A stretch of DNA of 40,403 nt from Desulfobacter vibrioformis DSM 8776 (GTDB lineage: Bacteria > Desulfobacterota > Desulfobacteria > Desulfobacterales > Desulfobacteraceae): assembly GCF_000745975.1 (NCBI RefSeq), contig NZ_JQKJ01000031.1, forward strand, positions 1 through 40,403, given 5' to 3'. Both the position numbers and the translations under genes were made by a program. The notes under the pieces were generated by a model, which did no database searches, was not told the origin of the DNA, and saw nothing but the letters and a program-made list of their open reading frames with translations. Position 1 is the stretch's first letter; the number at the start of each line of letters is the position of its first letter. This document shows, piece after piece, positions 8,271 to 16,176 of this stretch.

Positions 8271-8314
8271 CTTGATTCGTAGTCAAGTACTCTATCCAGC
8301 TGAGCTACGGGCGC
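8238..8314 (-). tRNA. tRNA-Arg (anticodon ACG)
   Basis: A 77-base cloverleaf on the minus strand. The acceptor stem is GCGCCCG with CGGGCGC, the discriminator is G and CCA is encoded. The D-arm contains TAGCTCAGCTGG, the anticodon stem CTTGA/TCAAG carries the loop CTACGAA with anticodon ACG, and the T-arm is GCAGGTTCGAATCCTGC. ACG, edited to ICG, reads CGU, CGC and CGA arginine codons. It is the probable integration target of the element to its left. Confidence 0.96.
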
Positions 8315-8329
8315 CCAAAAAACTTGATA

Positions 8330-8358
8330 TCTATAACAACCTTTACGTGAGAATTCAA
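8330..8358 (-). promoter_or_regulatory. Sigma-70-type promoter of tRNA-Arg
   Basis: On the minus strand TTGAAT (8353-8358) and TATAGA (8330-8335) are separated by 17 bases, and the -10 box ends 16 bases before the tRNA 5' end. Spacing and position fit a housekeeping promoter for the tRNA gene. Confidence 0.65.
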
Positions 8359-8869
8359 GCAATTTTATCAGGGCAATCATATGAAAAATTTCCATGCGGT
8401 TTGGTTTTAATAAATTCAAATAGTTGATTTGTGAATCGTGGCAGGTTTTCAATACGTGCGGGTGATTATTAATTTGTGGCTGCATTGAAGCACAGTTGGG
8501 ATAGTTGGGACACAATCAGGGTTCTGGGAGTAGATGAAATGTCCTTTAAAAAATGTCACAAGTAATTTATTTCATATACTTCAGTTAAATATGTTCTTGC
8601 AGTCCTGCCTGACAGAGAAAAAGAAACATTGCACACGAAGCTTATTTAGAATTTCAACACCTTGGATTCCATCTATCAAAATGATAGCTTGTTCTCCAAA
8701 TATTTCTTCGCTGTATACCTTTTAATTTTGGAATAAATATCCTAAATTGCAAGGTATGATTTCTCGATGGATTACAATCGATATACTTTCGGATCTGCTG
8801 CTGGTCAGACGTTTAATGCCCTGGCATGCCAAATAAAAATTATAAAAAAGGATAGGACGGTATAAAAAC
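8359..8869. other. Gene-free interval before the DAHP synthase
   Basis: About 510 AT-rich bases with no convincing gene on either strand. It should contain the promoter of the DAHP synthase, but I could not pick one. A TGGCATGCCA palindrome lies at about 8822-8831. Confidence 0.45.
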
Positions 8870-10216
8870 ATGACAAATCAAAATGGATGGACAAAATCAG
8901 GCTGGAAGAATTATACGGCTCTTCAGCAACCCAACTGGCCGGATCACAAAGCATTGGAAAAAGTCACTCAAGATTTGGCGTTGCTGCCGCCGCTGGTTTT
9001 TGCAGGAGAAATAAGAACATTAAAAGACCTGCTGGCCAAGGCCTCAAAAGGGGAGGCGTTTCTGCTCCAGGGCGGGGACTGTTCAGAAGATTTTTCCCAG
9101 GTTACGGCACCTACCATCAGGGAAACCATGAAAGTTTTGCTGCAGATGGCCGTTGTTATGGCCTATGCCGGTGGGAAACCCGCCATAAAAGTGGGCCGGA
9201 TTGCCGGTCAGTTTGCCAAGCCCCGTTCGTCAGATACGGAAACTGTAGATGGCGTTGAACTGCCCTCATATCGTGGAGACATGGTCAACAAAAGCGAACC
9301 CTCCATCAACGCGCGGACCCCGAATCCTAAATACATGCTTAAAGGGTATTATCTGGCTGCCTCCACCCTGAACCTGTTGCGGGCATTTACCCGGGGCGGG
9401 TTCGCAGCACTGCACAGGGTCCAGGCCTGGAATCAGGAGTTTGTGGCGCAATCCCCCATGGGGCGGTCTTATAACCGTCTGGCCAGGCAGATTGACCAGG
9501 CCATCAAGTTTATGAATACCATCGGGATTCCAACGGATATTCCCCAGATCAATCAAACCCAGATTTTCACCTCCCACGAAGCCCTTTTACTGCCCTACGA
9601 AGAGGCGTTGACCCGGATTGATTCCACCACCGGGGACTGGTATGACTGTTCTGCACACATGCTTTGGATTGGTGAGCGGACCCGGCAGGTGGACGGCGCT
9701 CATGTCGAATTTTTAAAAGGGGTTCTCAATCCCATTGGGGTTAAAATCGGCCCGGACCATGATATTGACAATATCAAGCAGCTTATTAAAATCCTTAATC
9801 CTGAAAACGAACCCGGAAGATTGACCCTGATTACCCGAATGGGGTGTGACAATATTGAGAAAAAGCTGCCCTCCCTGCTTCGTGAAATCAAAAAAGAGGG
9901 ATATCATATTGTCTGGAACTGCGACCCCATGCATGCCAATACGTATACATCGGCATCCGGACACAAGACACGGGATTTTAATGATATTTTAAAGGAGATT
10001 ACCCGGTTTTTTGAAATTCACTGGGCAGAAGGAACGATTCCGGGAGGCGTTCATCTTGAAATGACCGGTAAAAACGTAACCGAATGTGTAGGCGGTGCCA
10101 GAAATATTGTCAGTGAAGAACTTCACAATCGGTATGATACCACCTGTGACCCGCGACTCAATGCGGAACAGAGCCTGGAGGTGGCGTTCCAGATTGCTGA
10201 TATGATCAAGCATTAA
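8870..10216 (+). CDS. Class II 3-deoxy-7-phosphoheptulonate synthase (DAHP synthase)
   Basis: This 448-residue protein is a plant/mycobacterial-type (AroA-II) DAHP synthase, joining phosphoenolpyruvate and erythrose 4-phosphate in the first step of the shikimate pathway. Signature blocks are all present: LLQGGDCSEDF near residue 80, GRIAGQFAKPRSS, LPSYRGDMVN, MLWIGERTRQ, VKIGP, ITRMG, WNCDPMHANT, the metal-site stretch GGVHLEMTGKNVTECVGG and the C-terminal CDPRLNAEQSLE. Length is normal for the class. The ribosome-binding site (AAAGGATAGGACGG) is moderate. It is a cytoplasmic, metal-dependent enzyme, likely regulated by aromatic end products, although the regulatory contacts cannot be read here. 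Confidence 0.95.
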   Translation: MTNQNGWTKSGWKNYTALQQPNWPDHKALEKVTQDLALLPPLVFAGEIRTLKDLLAKASKGEAFLLQGGDCSEDFSQVTAPTIRETMKVLLQMAVVMAYAGGKPAIKVGRIAGQFAKPRSSDTETVDGVELPSYRGDMVNKSEPSINARTPNPKYMLKGYYLAASTLNLLRAFTRGGFAALHRVQAWNQEFVAQSPMGRSYNRLARQIDQAIKFMNTIGIPTDIPQINQTQIFTSHEALLLPYEEALTRIDSTTGDWYDCSAHMLWIGERTRQVDGAHVEFLKGVLNPIGVKIGPDHDIDNIKQLIKILNPENEPGRLTLITRMGCDNIEKKLPSLLREIKKEGYHIVWNCDPMHANTYTSASGHKTRDFNDILKEITRFFEIHWAEGTIPGGVHLEMTGKNVTECVGGARNIVSEELHNRYDTTCDPRLNAEQSLEVAFQIADMIKH

Positions 10217-10237
10217 GGGATACGCTAAAAACGAAAT

Positions 10238-11032
10238 ATGATCACGAAAATACAGTTTAAAGCCGGTGCCGTGCAGTTTGATGTGAAAACCGGGGATGTC
10301 CGGGGCAATCTTTCTGCTGCCCTTGGGTATCTGGGGCACCTGGCGGACCAGGGGGGGGGCCTTGGGGTCTGCCCTGAGTTTTTTTTGACCGGGTTTGACA
10401 ATGAAAATATGGACCGGCTTATGCCGGCCGTGGAAGCGGGGATCCAGCGTCTGGCTGAATTTTCCCGGAAGCGCTCCATGGCGGTTGCCGGAAGTCTGCC
10501 TGAGCAAAAGAACGGTCAGATATTTAATACCCTTTATTTCATTGACCGGGATGGGAAGATCCGGGCCCGGTATCGCAAACTGCATCTGTTTCCTTTGACC
10601 GGTGAGGATCTGTACTATACCCGGGGTGATGAAATGGTGACGGCAGACACCAGCCTGGGCCGCGTCGGGATAATGATCTGCTATGATCTGAGATTCCCCG
10701 AGCTTGCCCGCCGCCTTTTCCTTGACGGGGCCCGGATTTTTGTGATCAGCGCTCAGTGGCCCCTTGCCCGGGTGGCCCACTGGCAGGCCCTGATCCGGGC
10801 AAGGGCCATTGAAAACCAGGCCTGGTTTATCTGCAGCAACCGTGCGGGCACGGATCCTGACGGGCTGGTTTTTCCGGGCAGTTCCATGATCGTTGATCCC
10901 AACGGCGTTGTTCTTGCCCTGGGAGATGATCAGTCCGGTACCATCATGGCTGACATTGACATGGACCTGGTTGATCGGGTCCGGCAAGCCATTCCCGTTG
11001 GACAGGACCGCAGGGGGGATATCTATGGTTAA
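10238..11032 (+). CDS. Nitrilase-superfamily carbon-nitrogen hydrolase
   Basis: A 264-residue cytoplasmic amidase-type protein with the full Glu-Lys-Cys catalytic set: Glu47 in VCPEFFLTGF, Lys114 in RYRKLHLF and Cys148 in IMICYDLRFPE. The rest (FVISAQWP, then HWQALIRARAIENQAWFICSN) resembles the Nit2/YafV omega-amidase branch, which hydrolyses alpha-ketoglutaramate or similar amides; substrate is not proven by sequence. It starts 21 bases after the DAHP synthase and overlaps rfaE2 by eight bases, so it is part of a co-transcribed run. A tract of nine G residues lies at 10351-10359 within the codons for Gly-Gly-Gly just before the catalytic glutamate. Confidence 0.85.
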   Translation: MITKIQFKAGAVQFDVKTGDVRGNLSAALGYLGHLADQGGGLGVCPEFFLTGFDNENMDRLMPAVEAGIQRLAEFSRKRSMAVAGSLPEQKNGQIFNTLYFIDRDGKIRARYRKLHLFPLTGEDLYYTRGDEMVTADTSLGRVGIMICYDLRFPELARRLFLDGARIFVISAQWPLARVAHWQALIRARAIENQAWFICSNRAGTDPDGLVFPGSSMIVDPNGVVLALGDDQSGTIMADIDMDLVDRVRQAIPVGQDRRGDIYG

Positions 11033-11525
11033 TAAAATGGATAATAAAATTGTTACCCTGGATGAGATGTGCCGTCTGTCCCGGGAATACACAACCCTTG
11101 GCCGGACCGTTGTGTTTACCAACGGCTGCTTTGACCTTCTCCATGCAGGTCATGTGGCCTACCTTGAAAAAGCAAAATCATTCGGGGATGTGCTGGTCCT
11201 GGGTTTGAACTCCGATGCGTCCGTCCGGCAGATCAAAGGCGACCTTCGGCCGGTGATCTGCCAGGACCAGCGTGCCCGGGTTGTGGCGGCCTTAAGCTGT
11301 GTGGATCATGTGGTGCTGTTCGATGCGCCTGATCCGGGGGATCTGATACGGAGCATTGTTCCCCATGTTCTGGTCAAGGGGGCGGACTGGCCCGAGGATA
11401 AAATCATTGGGGCCAAGTTTGTCAAAGGCTGCGGCGGGCGCGTGGCGCGCGTGGCTTTTGAAGAAGATATCTCCACATCAAAAATCATTGAACGAATTGG
11501 GCAAAGATTTTATGGCGGCGCTTAA
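11025..11525 (+). CDS. rfaE2: D-glycero-beta-D-manno-heptose 1-phosphate adenylyltransferase
   Basis: A 166-residue nucleotidyltransferase corresponding to the C-terminal domain of HldE, here a stand-alone protein. It activates heptose 1-phosphate with ATP to give ADP-heptose for the lipopolysaccharide core. The HxGH nucleotide-binding motif is in FTNGCFDLLHAGH (residues 31-43), followed by LGLNSDASVRQIKG, VLVKGADW and a C-terminal STSKIIERI. The ATG at 11025 is chosen because it has a GGGGGGA ribosome-binding site and gives the usual N-terminus KIVTLDE. It overlaps both neighbours, implying translational coupling. Presence supports a Gram-negative outer membrane with heptose-containing LPS. 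Confidence 0.9.
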   Translation: MVNKMDNKIVTLDEMCRLSREYTTLGRTVVFTNGCFDLLHAGHVAYLEKAKSFGDVLVLGLNSDASVRQIKGDLRPVICQDQRARVVAALSCVDHVVLFDAPDPGDLIRSIVPHVLVKGADWPEDKIIGAKFVKGCGGRVARVAFEEDISTSKIIERIGQRFYGGA

Positions 11526-12303
11526 GCCTTTGACATTTGATCATCTTAATGCCTTCCCCGGGCTGGTTCATGGTGTTTTTTCCAGGGCCGGCGGATACAG
11601 TAAAGATGCCTTTTCAGGACTGAATATCGGATTGAGCACCGGAGATGATCCTGATGTTGTAAACCGGAACAGACGCCGGATGCTGTCGTCCCTGGATCTG
11701 ACCCGGGTTCTTTTTTTTAATCAGGTACACGGCACAGACATCGCTGTGATCAAATCGGAAAAAGATGCGGCAGACGCTGCCTGGGAAGGGCAGGGGGGCG
11801 CACCGTCTAAAATATTTAAAGCTGATGCTGCTGTTACAAATCGTAAAGACCTGGGGCTTGTGATCCAGGTGGCAGACTGCCAGGCCGTGGTCCTGTATGA
11901 CCCGGAAAAAGAGGTGATTGCCAATGTCCATTCCGGCTGGCGGGGCAGTGTGGATAATATTTTAGGACGCTGCATCAATGCCATGGTCACACAGTTCGGG
12001 TGTACACCTGCAAACATCCGGGCAGGGATCAGTCCCTCCCTTGGCCCCTGCTGTGCACAATTTATGAATTATAAACAGGAAATTCCAAAATCATTTTGGA
12101 AATATAAAGACAAGGACCGCCCCTATTTTGACTTCTGGCAGATCTCCCGGGACCAGCTTGGGGCCTACGGTGTGTTGGATGAGCATATTGAAACCATGGG
12201 GCTTTGTACCCGGTGCCGTACGGATCTGTTTTACTCCTTCAGGGCAAACAAGGTCACCGGTCGATTTGCTGCGGTAATTGCACTTAAAAACAAGGATGAA
12301 TAA
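11512..12303 (+). CDS. pgeF: YfiH/PgeF family multicopper-oxidase-fold protein
   Basis: A 263-residue member of the YfiH/LACC1 family (formerly DUF152). Members act as purine nucleoside phosphorylase/adenosine deaminase enzymes and, in E. coli, correct misincorporated L-Ser in peptidoglycan. The zinc-site residues are visible: His73 in NQVHGTD, Cys123 in VADCQAV and His140 in ANVHSGWRG, with GPCC and LCTRCRTDLFYSFR near the C-terminus. It overlaps rfaE2 by 14 bases and ends two bases before selD. The E. coli-type peptidoglycan role is inferred only from family membership. Confidence 0.88.
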   Translation: MAALKPLTFDHLNAFPGLVHGVFSRAGGYSKDAFSGLNIGLSTGDDPDVVNRNRRRMLSSLDLTRVLFFNQVHGTDIAVIKSEKDAADAAWEGQGGAPSKIFKADAAVTNRKDLGLVIQVADCQAVVLYDPEKEVIANVHSGWRGSVDNILGRCINAMVTQFGCTPANIRAGISPSLGPCCAQFMNYKQEIPKSFWKYKDKDRPYFDFWQISRDQLGAYGVLDEHIETMGLCTRCRTDLFYSFRANKVTGRFAAVIALKNKDE

Positions 12304-12305
12304 TA

Positions 12306-13355
12306 ATGGATAATTTTGAACAGGTTTTTTTAACCCGCACGGTAAAAGCCGCTGGTTGAGCTGCTAAACTGGATCCAGGGGCCCTGGATAAAATCGTGTC
12401 AAAACTTGAACTGCCGTTCCATCAGGATCTGATCATCGGGCTTGAACACCCGGATGATGCCGGTGTGTTCCGCCTGTCCGAAGAGACTGCCATCGTCCAG
12501 ACCCTTGATTTTCTGACACCTGTGGCCGATGATCCCTATGAGTTCGGCCAGATCGCCGCGGCTAACTCATTGTCCGATGTCTATGCCATGGGCGGTACGC
12601 CCATTACCGTCATGAATATTGTGTGTTTTCCCTCATGTGACCTTGACGCAGGTATCCTGCCCCGTATCCTTGAAGGCGGACTTGATAAAATTAAAGAGTC
12701 AGGCGCAGTACTTGTGGGCGGCCATTCCGTGGATGATCCTGAAATCAAGTACGGGCTGTCCGTGACCGGCATCGTGCATCCGGACCGGGTCTGGGCCAAC
12801 AGCCGGGCACAGGAGGGGGATGCCGTGATTCTGACCAAGCCCATTGGCACCGGCGTCATCTCCACGGCGATCAAAGGCGGTCTTGCATCCGGGGACCAGG
12901 CTAAGCAGGCTGTAAAAACCATGTCTGCCCTGAACAAGAATGCTGCCCTGATCGCGAAGGAATTTCATGTCCATGCCTGTACGGATGTCACAGGATTTGG
13001 GCTTGGGGGGCATTTGATTGAAGCGGCCAAAGGTGCGGGCATGCGTATTGAAATTTATACGGAAAAGGTCGGGGTGCTGGACGGGGTAATGGAATTTGCC
13101 GCCATGGGTCTTCTTCCGGGCGGTGCCCATAAAAACAAACGTTTTTTTGCCCCGCATATCCGTGTGGCTAAAGGAACGGATCGGGTGCGAAGTGATTTAA
13201 TGTTCGATCCCCAGACATCTGGCGGGCTTCTGCTTTTTATGGACCGGGACCAAGCAGCGCAATGTGTGGGTATTATGGAAAAAAATGGTATTCAGGCAAG
13301 GGTGATCGGAAGGGTTAAAGGGCCGTATACCAACGGATTCCTTGATATTATGTAA
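12306..13355 (+). CDS. selD: Selenide, water dikinase with selenocysteine at residue 18
   Basis: SelD makes selenophosphate from selenide and ATP for selenocysteine and selenouridine synthesis. The full frame begins at ATG 12306 and passes through an in-frame TGA at 12357-12359, in the context KAAG-U-AAKLDP. This is the position of catalytic Cys17 in E. coli SelD (HGAGCGCK), so the codon is read as selenocysteine, giving 349 residues. Downstream hallmarks include TLDFLTPVADDPYEFGQIAA, AMGGTPI, GGHSVDDPE, TKPIGTGV, TDVTGFGLGGHL and DPQTSGGLL. A start at GTG 12396 would lose the catalytic loop, so an annotation that stops at TGA would be wrong. A hairpin fits a SECIS element. Confidence 0.93.
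12360..12395 (+). promoter_or_regulatory. Bacterial SECIS-like hairpin in selD
   Basis: Starting 13 bases after the TGA, ATCCAGG (12373-12379) pairs with CCTGGAT (12383-12389), leaving a GGC apical loop. Bacterial SECIS elements are short hairpins about 11 bases behind the UGA with a G in the loop, bound by SelB, and this fits in position and shape. Confidence 0.7.
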
Positions 13356-13498
13356 AACGTTTTTTCACATTGACTTCATCCGGATCATATGATATTTGCT
13401 CTCAAGATAATTTAACAATTAAGTTTGAAGAGCCAAGTTTGAAACGCAGGGCTGCCGGGTGACTGGTAAACGAGCTGCCGGTGAAAGGCCGAATAAAA

Positions 13499-13720
13499 AT
13501 GGCAGAGAAAGATAAGGGAAAGACCTTTCGTGAGCTGGGATATTTTGCAAGTCTTGGCATATCCGTGGCGCTGGCCATTGTCATCGGGATGGCACTGGGA
13601 TACTGGCTGGATAGTGTTTTTGATACAAAACCCGTCCTTTTGATGGTGGGACTTGGGTTCGGCATAGCAGCCGGGTTCAGCAACATTATCAGGGCCGGAA
13701 AAAAAGCGGAAAAATATTAA
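13499..13720 (+). CDS. atpZ: AtpZ-type F0F1 ATP synthase accessory protein
   Basis: A 73-residue membrane protein with two transmembrane helices (about residues 17-37 and 45-64), joined by a short loop with LGYWLDSVFDTKP, and a basic C-terminus. This is the AtpZ/ATPase_gene1 pattern found at the head of ATP synthase operons in delta-proteobacteria and Firmicutes. It is thought to help c-ring assembly or Mg2+ handling together with AtpI. The ATG at 13499 is preferred over a GTG at 13481 because AAAGG lies at a better distance and MAEKDKGK is a typical N-terminus. It overlaps atpI by one base. Confidence 0.8.
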   Translation: MAEKDKGKTFRELGYFASLGISVALAIVIGMALGYWLDSVFDTKPVLLMVGLGFGIAAGFSNIIRAGKKAEKY

Positions 13721-14121
13721 TGGAAGAACTTGAGAAAATAGTAAACTTTATCACACGAACCAACTGGCTCCTGTTTCTGGGGTCAAGTCTTGTGGCATTG
13801 CTTCTGGCCTCTCCGAAAGTGTATCTCGGGGTTTTTCTGGGCGGTCTGATTGTAACAATCAACTTTCATGTTCTGAAAAATACAGTAACTCAAAATATCA
13901 ACCAAGAGCGGGTGATGGAAAAGGGAAAATCCCTGATCGGTGCGCTTCTGGTTAAATATTATCTGCGTTTTGCATTGACGGCAGTGATTATTTTTCTGCT
14001 GATCGCAAACCGCAGCGTACATCCGGCAGGGCTTCTGGCAGGTCTTTCCGTAGTAGTGGCAAGCACGTTTATAGCAGCGGCAATTGAATTAACCAAGATT
14101 ATATTCAGGGAGGCGGTTTAA
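13720..14121 (+). CDS. atpI: ATP synthase subunit I
   Basis: A 133-residue inner-membrane protein with four predicted helices (about residues 15-30, 34-52, 77-96 and 100-125), matching ATP-synt_I family size and pattern. AtpI proteins assist assembly of the c-ring or its stability and are not part of the finished rotary core. Its ATG shares a base with the stop of atpZ (TAATG), and atpB starts one base after its stop, so the genes form one operon. Confidence 0.8.
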   Translation: MEELEKIVNFITRTNWLLFLGSSLVALLLASPKVYLGVFLGGLIVTINFHVLKNTVTQNINQERVMEKGKSLIGALLVKYYLRFALTAVIIFLLIANRSVHPAGLLAGLSVVVASTFIAAAIELTKIIFREAV

Positions 14122-14122
14122 G

Positions 14123-14812
14123 GTGGAACACCCATATCTATTTCTTACTTCGTTGTTTGGTTTGTTTGGTCTGGAAGATTGGGCAGGTGCCCATGCACAT
14201 GTCACTTACATGTGGCTTGCAATGATTATTCTTGTATTTTTTGGCTGGATCGGCGGCAAAAGCGTTGCCCTTGTGCCCAAGACCGTTCAGAATGTGTTTG
14301 AGGTAATCATCTCCGGGCTTGAAGAGTTTATGGTTGGTATCACCGGTGAAGAGGGAAGAGATTCATATCCCCTGTTGCTGACTGTTTTCCTGTTTGTCCT
14401 TTTGGGTAACCTGTTCGGCCTGATCCCCGGATTCTATCCTCCCACAGCCTCCATCAACACCACTGTTGCCCTGGCCATCATTGTCGTGGCCTGGAGTCAT
14501 GTGATCGGCATCAATAAACACGGTGCAAAATATATTAAACATTTCCTGGGGCCCGTACCGGCACTTATGCCTCTTTTCCTTATCATCGAAATCATTGGTC
14601 ACCTGGCACGGGTACTGTCCCTGACTTTACGTCTCTTCGGCAACATGATGGGCCATGAACTGGTGGTAGGCATCCTTCTGATGTTGGCCGGTCCCTTCCT
14701 GGTACCCCTTCCTATTATGGCAATGGGTATCCTTGTATCCTTGATTCAGGCCATTGTATTCTTTCTGCTGCCGACCATGTACATCGCAGGCGCCATAGAA
14801 GAAGCACATTAA
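14123..14812 (+). CDS. atpB: F0F1 ATP synthase subunit a
   Basis: A 229-residue polytopic membrane protein, the stator subunit that forms the ion half-channels against the c-ring. The key block SLTLRLFGNMMGHELVVG contains the essential arginine (about residue 170). Earlier segments FGWIGGKSVALVPKTVQNVFE and GLIPGFYPPTASINTTVALA are typical of subunit a. The start is a GTG at 14123. It follows atpI closely and precedes atpE. Ion specificity cannot be read from this subunit alone but should match that of the c subunit. Confidence 0.95.
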   Translation: MEHPYLFLTSLFGLFGLEDWAGAHAHVTYMWLAMIILVFFGWIGGKSVALVPKTVQNVFEVIISGLEEFMVGITGEEGRDSYPLLLTVFLFVLLGNLFGLIPGFYPPTASINTTVALAIIVVAWSHVIGINKHGAKYIKHFLGPVPALMPLFLIIEIIGHLARVLSLTLRLFGNMMGHELVVGILLMLAGPFLVPLPIMAMGILVSLIQAIVFFLLPTMYIAGAIEEAH

Positions 14813-14901
14813 GCTTGATGAATGCAAGAACTTAAGTCTTTTTTACGGGATTTTGGAAGAAGCCCGTTTGTTTATAATACTTTATTAAAGGAGTAAATCT
14901 C

Positions 14902-15171
14902 ATGGAATTTCTCGTTGGTAGTGTCTGGGCAGCAGGTTTTGCCATTGGTATCGCTGCATTTGGTTGCGGCATTGGCCAGGGCCTTGGTCTGAATGGTGCC
15001 ATGTCTGGTATCTCAAGAAACCCTGAAGCAGCTGGTAAAATCCAGGTGAACATGCTGATCGGTCTTGCTCTGATCGAATCTCTGTGTATCTATGCTCTGG
15101 TTGTTGCGATGATCCTTCTGTTCGTTCATCCTGCAATCGGTCCTGCTGTTGCTGCACTTGCCGGACATTAA
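14902..15171 (+). CDS. atpE: F0F1 ATP synthase subunit c, Na+-type ligand pattern
   Basis: An 89-residue hairpin proteolipid that forms the rotor ring. Helix 1 contains [10 protein letters not shown] with Gln26, the polar loop is SRNPEAAGK, and helix 2 contains [10 protein letters not shown] with carboxylate Glu59, Ser60 and Tyr64. In the Na+-translocating c subunit of Ilyobacter the ligands and supports are Gln32, Glu65, Ser66 and Tyr70, so the same set is present here, although the Thr67 and Val63 positions differ. A strong AAAGGAG ribosome-binding site and an ACGGG/CCCGT stem in the 89-base leader suit the high expression needed for c. The subunit call is certain; Na+ coupling is an inference. 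Confidence 0.95.
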   Translation: MEFLVGSVWAAGFAIGIAAFGCGIGQGLGLNGAMSGISRNPEAAGKIQVNMLIGLALIESLCIYALVVAMILLFVHPAIGPAVAALAGH

Positions 15172-15201
15172 TACACAGCTGTTTAACGATACAGTCGTTT
15201 A

Positions 15202-15242
15202 AAAAGGGGCGTCTCCTTCATGAGACGCCCCTTTTGTTTTTT
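15202..15242 (+). terminator. Rho-independent terminator of the F0 operon
   Basis: A perfect 14-base stem (AAAAGGGGCGTCTC with GAGACGCCCCTTTT) with the loop CTTCAT, followed by GTTTTTT, lies 30 bases after atpE. It closes the atpZ-I-B-E operon, with no F1 genes following. Confidence 0.9.
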
Positions 15243-15494
15243 CCGAAAGCTTATCCCCCTTTGGACAATCAGTTTGGGTTTATTTGATTGATATTTCTCC
15301 GGGATGGGATTAATTGATTATTAATGTTTTTTATTTTCAGAAGATGGTGTTCGGATAAGAGATGATGGCTGGCATAACAAGACTACTTTCAGAATGTTTA
15401 CGTGAGTTGACCCTGATCAGGGTATTGACAATGCCGGCGTCCTGGTCTAATTAAGCTATAATATTAACTAATCTTCGACACTGAAACTGCGGCC
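15243..15494. other. Intergenic region before the SPOR-domain gene
   Basis: About 250 AT-rich bases with no gene. A perfect TATAAT lies at 15457-15462, but the nearest TTGACA (15425-15430) is 26 bases away, too far for a normal sigma-70 promoter, so the true start signal is undefined. Confidence 0.4.
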
Positions 15495-16124
15495 ATGTCA
15501 TCTCCCTTTTCGATAATTTTATTCAAACTTTTGGCTTTTTCGGCCTTGGTCACCTTATTTGCGTCAATCGCCGGACAACAAATTGGCCACCTGACTTACG
15601 GGATGATTAACCCCCGGCCGGATCGTCCAGCCATCCAAAGTTCCGGTTGGGACAAGCAGGCCGTAAAAGAGCAAACCTCACCCGGGACAACCGAAAAAAC
15701 GGTCGTGTCCAAGGTGGTGAAAAGAACCGTACTGCGCAACCAAAACGAGGCAGGTGCCCCAACCGTTAATTCCGGTGTTTTGATCACGGATCAATCCGAA
15801 AGGACAGTGTCTCCGGCCAAAGTCATTGAGATGGCACCCAATACCAAGGAAAGTACGAAAATTGTCTATGCCGTTCAGACCGGTGTATTCAGCAGCAAAA
15901 TTAACGCTGAAGAAAATGCAGAAAGGGTTAAAACATATTCGCCGACCACTGTCATTTTGACTTGTGAAAACGGGAAAAAAATCTACGCTGTTCGGATCGG
16001 AAGTTTCGCTGGGAAAACAGAGGCCGAAAAGGCCCTGGCAAGCTTCAAAAAAAAAGAGCACATCGGGGCTATTCTGGTCTCCCTGTATGGAAAGCATGAT
16101 CTTGTAAAATTTTGTAAAAAATAA
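15495..16124 (+). CDS. SPOR-domain membrane protein
   Basis: A 209-residue protein with one N-terminal membrane segment (about residues 8-28), a Pro/Ser/Thr-rich linker to about residue 120 and a C-terminal SPOR domain (VYAVQTGVFSSKINAEENAE, then YAVRIGSFAGKTEAEKALAS). SPOR domains bind denuded glycan strands of peptidoglycan, typically at the division septum, so this is probably an envelope or cell-division-associated protein facing the periplasm. It stands alone and converges on the T6SS genes. No particular FtsN or DedD identity is supported. Confidence 0.8.
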   Translation: MSSPFSIILFKLLAFSALVTLFASIAGQQIGHLTYGMINPRPDRPAIQSSGWDKQAVKEQTSPGTTEKTVVSKVVKRTVLRNQNEAGAPTVNSGVLITDQSERTVSPAKVIEMAPNTKESTKIVYAVQTGVFSSKINAEENAERVKTYSPTTVILTCENGKKIYAVRIGSFAGKTEAEKALASFKKKEHIGAILVSLYGKHDLVKFCKK

Positions 16125-16176
16125 AAAAACGCTCACACAGGGAAGGTATCAGAATTTGTTGTTCCCTCTTCCCCCC

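Noticed and set aside
9989-11122. Minus-strand open frame of 377 codons over the DAHP synthase, hydrolase and rfaE2 genes
   Set aside because: It is antisense to three recognisable enzymes and resembles no protein family.
15425-15462. TTGACA and TATAAT pair before the SPOR-domain gene
   Set aside because: The spacer is 26 bases, far beyond the 16-19 used by sigma-70.
16125-16176. Possible T6SS operon terminator (GGGAA/TTCCC hairpin)
   Set aside because: The stem is five bases with a long loop, and the T-rich stretch is about 10 bases away, so support is too weak.
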